DNA from: Agrypnia vestita
Taxonomy: Eukaryota > Arthropoda > Insecta > Trichoptera > Phryganeidae
NCBI GenBank assembly: GCA_016648135.1
Contig: JADDOH010024888.1
Span: forward strand, 23,387-87,386
Direction of reading: 5' to 3'
DNA: 64,000 nucleotides
In this document: piece after piece, positions 56,908 through 64,000 of the stretch
Numbering within the stretch: position 1 is the stretch's first letter
Layout of the letters: each line of letters begins with the position of its first letter
Position numbers and translations under genes: made by a program
Notes under the pieces: generated by a model
Database searches by the model: none
Told to the model about the DNA's origin: nothing
What the model saw: the letters and a program-made list of their open reading frames with translations, nothing else

Positions 56908-57094
56908 TACATGCAGACAAGTCAAAATCACCATCGGAAAATTTTCTAAACTAACGTTGGCACTTATTTACTTTCAATACGTCTCCATACACATCACAAA
57001 TTCTCTTTGTTGCAACCGTTGCATTAACACCCGATTGAAAATGAAACAGCACGAAATGACGTAAATGTTCTTCAGTTTGTTGATTGTCCGCCAT
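56908..57094 (-). pseudogene. mariner N-terminal fragment, right arm
   Basis: Mirror of 41644-41830 with the same Trp-to-stop change and one Leu-to-Gln difference. Confidence 0.72.
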
Positions 57095-57402
57095 TTTACT
57101 ACAGAGTGATATATTTTTTAAAATTTAATTGTCACAAGTCACAAGACCACGGATTATAATATTGCGTATAAAACACGTCTTAACGCATTCACTTTACTAA
57201 AACATTCCACACCAAAAATAATTGCTTACTTATGGGTACACATATTATATTACCTTTTGATGTTTTCATGTTTGTCATATTTAAATACAGCGTAGTATAT
57301 ATTATAAAATTTTCATTAAATATTTTCTGATTACTGATTAACTACGAAAAAAAATTCCAAAAGACGGGCGAAGCCCAGTGCGGAAGATATTAAATTATTT
57401 AA

Positions 57403-57543
57403 ATGTATATATATTATAGATGTCTCACAGAGACGAAACTTTATTTTTATGGGAAAGTAGTTAAAGAAGTCTTTGGGTATACATCGGGCTTACGACCTAT
57501 CGTACGGCTGGCTTAAGTGATCACTCTACACAATGCAATGTTT
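57403..57543 (-). mobile_element. MITE family 2 fragment, right arm
   Basis: Mirror of 41195-41335. Confidence 0.7.
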
Positions 57544-57698
57544 ATCGAAATTTACACTTTGTAACATATAGTTATATCAATTGAATAATTAAAAATAAAT
57601 AAATAGTCAACAAATATAATATTGCAAAATTTCACTGTGTATTACAATTGTTTTGAAAACCTTTTTGATTAATTTAATATAGACAGTTTACATCCGTT

Positions 57699-57725
57699 CT
57701 GATGAGTATACGCTTGCATCGAAAC
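57699..57725 (+). ncRNA. hammerhead-like core, weak, right arm
   Basis: CTGATGA and GAAAC, with one base difference from 41014-41040 in the spacer. Stem II is poor. Confidence 0.2.
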
Positions 57726-58022
57726 CTGTCAACGACAAATTAATCAGAATTTTTCTTTAATAATTATGTCTAACCCCAAAAGATATAAACCGCACAATTT
57801 CTCTAAAATTACTGCATTTTTTGTTTGTGTTTTATTTACATTTTATTATTTCAGAATAAGCTTTATTTGTAAATGCATTGAACTGAAATAATATTAATAA
57901 ATATTTTTATATGTACCTATGTTCTAAAAACACGATTACTAGATTTGTCCACTGCTAAATTATTATTTAATTAAATTAACTTCAAAGTAAACAAGTTTTG
58001 CCATCCAAAAAAGTTATAAAGT

Positions 58023-58433
58023 TAATAAAGAAAAAATATTTAAATATCACAAAGACGAAGCTATTTGTATGAGAAACATGTATGGAAGTCTTTTAAACGT
58101 TGGCCCAGAACTTACAACCTGTATGAGCTGGCTTAAGTGATCACTCTAGATAATGCAATGTTTACCAATTCCATCGTAAGAACATCCACACATTATCAAG
58201 TTTTTTGAAAGTTGTATACATTTTCCAAATTGAAATTGAAGTAACTATACTTGAGACATCTGTAGTTCTTCTCATGAAATAGTAGTACCTTTACATAGAT
58301 TTCGCAGCTGGTAATTGTACAGTGATCACTTAAACCAGCTCATACAGGTTATAAGCCCTGAGCCATCGTGTAAAAGACTTCCATACACATTTTTTATATA
58401 AATTTCATCGGCTCTGTGAGACTTCTATAGTTT
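58023..58433. mobile_element. foldback MITE family 2, right arm
   Basis: Mirror of 40305-40715. Confidence 0.8.
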
Positions 58434-58490
58434 ATATTAATGAAATATTAGTATTTAACGAATTGAATCTGGTCTTTTTAAACTCTTGTT

Positions 58491-58544
58491 GCAAAATAAA
58501 AAAATCTCGAATGTATTAAATACATTCGAGATTTTTTATTTTGC
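58491..58544. repeat. 54-bp hairpin, right arm
   Basis: Mirror of 40195-40248. It carries small changes at the loop and T-run but keeps the pairing. Confidence 0.85.
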
Positions 58545-58559
58545 ACCAAAACGTTAATT

Positions 58560-61417
58560 TCTGTGCGGACACGGTAATGACGTCGCAGCCGCTCAAAGTT
58601 AAACGGCGCTTTTATCGGAGAACGTTTAAGTTATTTTACGTCGGTTTAATCACAGACTGTTTAAAAATATCGTTCGTATAAATATGTAGTAAGTAATTTT
58701 AACACAACAGGCTACAAAGTGAATCAACATGAAACCACAAAAACACCCCACGCTTGAGAAAATCACGAAGATATATTTATTTATTTTATTTTAAAATTAT
58801 CCACGCCATTATGGGTTAATGCATTATTAATATTTTAATTTTTCATCCATACGCAGGTAAACAAAACATAAAAATAATTACGAAAGAAAAATGAGATAGT
58901 TGAAAAAGGAAAACAAAGAAAATTTAAATTGAAAAATTCGTTTTTTTGCACACGTTCGTAATCGACTTTCAACATCATCCAATCAGTATCCAAATTTAAA
59001 CTGCTTATTAAAAATTAAATGCTTAACTTTACCGCTGAGAGCTCAATGATAATAAAATATTATTAATTTGAATAGAAATAATGGACAATTTACCTATATC
59101 GAATACCTTAGTCATTCACTTTAAGTAAATGGTGAAAGTTCTAGCTAGTCGGGAAGTTGGTGAAAAATCGATTACAAGATCCACCACAAGAGACAACAAA
59201 CAGACAAAGAGAGTTAAAATAAAAGCATGTAAAAAATAAGCTTTTTTAGCCTAACGTAACCTGAATAACTGGTAACTCGTATTGGAGGAAATCCTGTGAT
59301 AAAATCCATAAAAAAGTTCAACGGTGGAACACATTAAAAACATTGCTTGAAGAACGTCGAATTTCATCAAGAGAATGGAAGTTGTTTTTTACTCGTCAAT
59401 TTACACCACACCGCGCTAAAATGATTGATTGAAATATAAAATAAATGAAATTATAGTTTTTTTGTGTCTGTTACAATCACAAAGTGCTTATAAATAATAA
59501 CCAAATTATTTCGAAAATGATTTAATAAAATATATTGCTATCCACTTTACGTAAATTTAGGTCTTTCTCTAATTGATTCATAAATTTACTTAAAGTGAAC
59601 ATGCATATAATACCGAACGACTGAGATATCCCAATCCAAACAATCATCACATTAATATTTAATGAAGGAAATTTAAAAACTATCTACCATATTGTAATTA
59701 TTCCAAAGGCTATATAGGCTATAGACACAGGCGCATTGGTATATCTTTTTTTTGTCTCTTTTATATGAAACAACACCAACGATCTTTACATTGTGACCTC
59801 ACCGGTTATCGGAACCGGAACCCTCGGAATGAGAAACTAGTGCCATGTGCCACTATACTTCAAGAGCTGTCAATCTATATAAACCATCAAATGATTATTT
59901 TAAATAAGCTGGGATGATTGGATCATTTATGACAATGTTTTTATTCAGATAGGAAAGAAAGAAATATTTTAGCCATATCCAGAAGTAACTGAAGTAATAA
60001 AATATAATATAATATATTATTTTATTTCTTAACTTATAGAAATAACGCGTGTAATTTTGTCTGGAGCAGTAAAAACTCTAAACTAAACTAAAAACGATTT
60101 GGCGTCATGATATTTACACGGATTATTCCTTCTTAAATTTACACACAGTTGATCGTGACTATTTTCAGCTCGCAACCTCGTTTCTATCATGAAATATGAA
60201 ATTTTGTAATATCCGATCGACTATCATTAAATAAGACACCGTATTTCATTTTTATGTTAATATTAAATTCAAAAAATTCTGTTGAATATGTCTGTAAAAT
60301 TATCATTGTCTTATCTGTGGCGTGCAATAATTGTGGGGGATATACATTTTTTTTATATTTTCATTTCTTACCACGTATTTATGTATTCTTGTTGTATAAC
60401 CAAATAAATAAAAAATAACAATAATAGCATTTACTATTAAAAATTAGTGATTATCAGACCTTTAGTTTAATCGGTTATTACGGTTATATAATTATCTTAA
60501 CCGGTTATTAATTAGTACGGTTATTTCGAATTTGAATCTGATTGTACCGATGATTGGTTACTAAGATATAACTGTATAGTAAATGTATATAAACTATGTG
60601 TATAGTGCCGATTACATAAAAAAAAATTGCCAATCATCTAAGCAATCAGATACAAATGTCAAAAAACGGTTAGTGTGCCACCAGATACAATTTCAAATCA
60701 AACGATATAAAACACTAGAATCTGATACAAATTTAATGAAGGGACATGAAATCTCATTTGCATCGCCGTTTGTTTTGTTTAAAGGGAGCATCTGAGATTA
60801 TATTCGACCTTCCTCTATTAACTATTTAGTTTGGATTATTCTGTGTATTTACATTGTTACCCGCCGCGACACCTTTAGACAAATAGGCGCAAGAAATTTT
60901 GGGTTAAAGTTGACCAAATTTAGAATTCATTTTAGGGGTGACATAATCTCGCTTTAGACATCCCCTCCGTGCTACACTTTGCTTTCTGTTATCCGAAATG
61001 TGGGAGTTTGTTTATAAATGTATTATTATGTAATTCGTCGCCTTGTAAACAATTATTTCACAAAGCCAGACTTATGGTCATAGCTAATTAATATTTAATA
61101 TAATTGTATTTTGCATAATTTCTTGTACCTTAAAAAATCAACTAATAAATCTTGCATGTAGTTACAAAAAATATCATAAATAAGCAACTCATTTTTGGTA
61201 CCTACTTAAATTATTTCTAAATATTTTATCTTAATTATGGATTTGTTATTTGTTGGTAGCACCTACCTATATGTAGTTTGGAAGTAAAAAGTTCAGTTGA
61301 TTCATTTTAAAAATTGAACATCCAGAGACATTTTTTTTCATATGCAGTCAATTTTAGAATTATTATTCATATTTTTAATATTTAAAGCATTAACTTTGTG
61401 GTCAGATATTTTAGCAA
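58560..61417. other. right-arm sequence without recognised gene
   Basis: Mirror of about 37.3-40.2 kb, AT-rich. Contains the SINE-like head at 59790-59875 (mirror of 38842) and a 70-codon plus frame at 60583-60795 with several differences from its left counterpart. Confidence 0.45.
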
Positions 61418-61690
61418 CTTTTATTTATGTTAGTATATAATCACTAAAAAATTCTTTTTGTCTATCGATTTCGAGACGTAACCCATCTCTTCGTCAGGAC
61501 AACCACTTCACTAGCATGTAAATATCACTATATACCACAACCATACTACTTATTATTTACACACTAACACCTTCACAAAATACCCTACACATGCTTGTTA
61601 CTCTAACTAAAGGGCAACATGCACGTTAAAATGAATCAACATGCATGTTAGCCTTTAGTTAGAGTAATACGCACGTGAAGAGTATATATA
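61418..61690. mobile_element. foldback element, right arm, truncated
   Basis: Mirror of 36490-36898, but one inverted end is replaced by a TATATATATATGTGTGTGTAT microsatellite near 61687-61708. It keeps a hammerhead-like core at 61467-61497 (minus strand). Confidence 0.6.
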
Positions 61691-61959
61691 TATATATGTG
61701 TGTGTATATATGTACAATGTGCACGCGGCTTGTGTTACTTAAAGTATAACCGACGGGTAAATAATAAGAATTGTTTAAATTTATTTTATAAGCCATTTGT
61801 CCTAAGTCTTAGCGACGTAAACTGTTTATATTGTTAAATAATACGTATTTTTAAAATCATTTAATTCTGCCTCAAAGTCTAATACAACAGACTCAATGCA
61901 TAACAACATGTTCTGAGAACATAGTTAAGTTAGGTTTTGTCCCTTTCTCGATTTTGTCC

Positions 61960-62515
61960 CCAGAAGGATGATTAACTAATCAAAATAAATTATAGAACTA
62001 TCACAGAGACGAAGCTATTCGTACGAAAAATATTTATGAAAGTATTTTTATACGATGGCTCAGGGCTTACGACCTGTATGAGTTGGCTTAATTGATCACT
62101 CTACACAATGCAACGTTCACCAATTCCATCGTAATGTGTTCCATCATATTTATATTAAGAAGAATATTGCTTAATACTCCACTTTAAAATATAGAGATAT
62201 CATTACCAGTCGAGAAATCTGTTCATGAGAATATACTACAGATGTCTCTAGCATAGTTCCTTCAAATAAACGAAAAGTTCAGGTTCAGATTTGGAACATA
62301 TACCTATAGAACTTTCAAAATTTTGATAATGTGCGGATGTTCTTATGGGAAATGGTGAACGTTGCATTGTGTAGTGATCACTTAAGCCAGCTCATACAAG
62401 TCGTAAGCCCTGGGTAATCCTATAAAAAGACTTCCATAAAGGTTTCTCATATAAATAGTTTCATCTTTGTGAGACTTCTATAATTTATCTTAATTGACTC
62501 AATACATAATACATA
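61960..62515. mobile_element. foldback MITE family 2, right arm
   Basis: Mirror of 35640-36195, about 97-99% identical. Confidence 0.85.
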
Positions 62516-63754
62516 ATTTGTATTTCTTGTATTTTTGTCTGTAAAAACATTACAATAATATTTAAAAATCATATCTGAAAGAAAAACGCATTTTTGCAGT
62601 CTTAATCGTAGATCAATTTGTTTATAAAGCATAAATAAATTGTGAAAAAATTTTCGTTTACAGATATCCATTTAAGATACTAGACCAGATGGAATCCATG
62701 ACTAATGCAAGATTTGTATAATGTTATTGCACTTTACTGACAGACTAATATCTGCAGTACATGCACTGAACATTTAAGTACCTCGAAATAGTTTTAAAGT
62801 GTTTCCAAGTGGATAACATTTGTAGAAATATCTCAGACAAGATGGCCCCAGAAAGTGCGTATCCGACGAGAGCTCTAATTAGCCCGATTACGTTTCCTCT
62901 GCAGCCTCTTCTCCATAGATTTCTGTCAGTTTCTAGCCATTGCAGTCCGGTTCCATTACTATTATACGCAGACAGCCTACCACATTCTTAAGAGATTTTC
63001 ATTTATTTCAATACCGATAAATCGGTTTATTGGACAAAAGACATTTAAGTGCTTGATAAATACAAACATAATGCATATAAATATAAGACAATATAACATT
63101 ACATTGGAAAAGTCTCCACAGGCCTTTCGCAACATCTAGAACAAATCTGACTAAATGAATTTATCTATAAAAGGCATCACGCAACGCATTGTACTGTAAT
63201 TAGTTCTACTGGCATATTCTAAGTCTAAGTAAAGCACGAAAGTATCTGATTTTAATTCTTATTCATGTACTATCGTTTTTGTAAAGTAAAAAAATAAATA
63301 AAAAGTGAAGAAAATATTAGACATAAATGAGCTTGTAATTCGTTGGCAAAATGCGTAAAATAAAATGGTTTTTACATCGATTATAAGTCATTTACTCTTA
63401 AGGCAATACTAAAAAACGCTAATCGACGCGATACAAATAGAAGACTGAGACTAACATTAAGGAAGAAGTCCTAATCCATAAAATATGTAACATAGAGCTC
63501 ATAAAATTTTAATGAAATTCCAGAGAAAGTGAGGGAAGAAAATATGTATATTTATTAAATAAAACTTAGAAATGTATAGTGAATATTTTGGAAAGGATTA
63601 AAATACTAATATTTTACTGTAAAGATTAATTAATATCAGCTATTATTTTCGGGACAACTTTGCATCCCAAATATTCTGAGGGTTTTGTTGAACAATTAAT
63701 CATATATTTTAATAATCCTTATAAATAATAAACCATCACTGAGACACAATATAA
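62516..63754. other. right-arm sequence, nearly identical to left arm
   Basis: Mirror of 34401-35639. No difference was seen in the two stretches compared by eye: about 340 bases next to the mariner and about 190 bases around 62800-63000. No gene recognised. Confidence 0.5.
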
Positions 63755-63756
63755 TA

Positions 63757-64000
63757 TTAGGTCCTTACATATGAAATTCACGTTTTGCCGTACTGGCAAA
63801 TTTGATCTCAAATATCTTCTCTTTGGTTAGGAATTCCAAATCCAAATTTATACAGCTATTTACTCATGTATTTGTGTTTTGAAAAATATAATTCATTTGT
63901 TTTTTCCTCAATTGTTTTTTTCTTTGCGTCACTCAGTTTACAAAATGAAAAACTTGAAATATCGCGTTATTTAGGAGTACGAGTTTCACCGTGGCACCAG
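63757..64000 (+). mobile_element. mariner element, copy D (cut by window end)
   Basis: Begins TTAGGTCCTTACATATGAAA after TA at 63755-63756. Right-arm partner of copy B. The transposase ATG is at 63945; TAG at 63972-63974 (Tyr codon 10 changed) stops it after nine codons. At least four differences from B occur in the 244 visible bases, though the adjoining flank shows none. Confidence 0.93.

Larger units (their letters stand above)
50144..64000. repeat. right arm of the giant palindrome
   Basis: Reverse complement of 34155-50142, running to the window end inside mariner D, so the true end lies outside. It lacks mariner C, the 36960-37350 insertion and the 81-bp array, and uniquely carries a family A SINE (52989), a (TA)n run (53195) and a (TTAGG)4 tract (55883). 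Confidence 0.93.

Overview
The window looks like AT-rich, gene-poor insect DNA, most likely from a moth or butterfly (Lepidoptera). The grounds are cecropia/lepidopteran-style mariner elements, lepidopteran-style tRNA-derived SINEs and CCCGGCTTCG-type dispersed repeats, frequent short GTACCTA/TAGGTAC motifs, and one short (TTAGG)n tract, the usual insect telomere unit. The taxon is an inference. I found no convincing host protein-coding gene. Nearly every open frame lies in, or is a by-product of, a mobile element or simple repeat. The few non-repeat signals are GC-rich, CpG-rich islands that could be promoters, enhancers or first exons of genes outside the window.

Left part (1-33,112): a broken mariner (1-1127), a tandem lepidopteran-type repeat (1932-2500), degenerate non-LTR retrotransposon pieces (2800-3570 and 13566-13760), several foldback elements (4700-5155, 16552-17060, 19705-20238, 31882-32398), SINEs, a 136-bp tandem satellite (24997-26065), and GC-rich islands at 10550-11260, 22300-22800, 27630-27960, 29240-29480 and 29820-30010. 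The 29.2-29.5 kb island carries a perfect ecdysone-receptor-type inverted repeat beside two CACGTG boxes.

Right part (about 34.1-64.0 kb): one very large imperfect palindrome. Everything from a mariner at 33115-34398 to about 50.14 kb reappears in reverse complement from 50.14 kb to the window end, which falls inside the partner mariner at 63757. The axis lies at about 50,143, the exact centre of a 539-bp foldback transposon (49874-50412). The arms are nested mosaics of the same old elements: a hAT remnant, a mariner N-terminal fragment, a Penelope-like remnant, LTR-like repeats, foldback MITEs and SINEs. They differ by later events: a mariner only in the left arm (43581-44860) facing an intact TA empty site in the right arm (55136-55137), SINE gains or losses, a left-only 81-bp tandem array, a left-only insertion at 36960-37350, and a (TTAGG)4 tract only in the right arm. 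Arm identity is uneven: about 99-100% near the axis and at the outer edge, but roughly 92-95% in parts of the middle.

The elements do not form a pathway. The window records successive insertions, one large inverted duplication pivoting on a foldback element, and later arm-specific change. The signals most worth following are the palindrome with its MITE axis, the mariner filled/empty site pair, a family of hammerhead-ribozyme-like cores inside the foldback elements, the ecdysone-type regulatory island, and a dispersed GCAAAGGCAGCAATATCC motif bounding an undescribed-looking element at 8640-9215.
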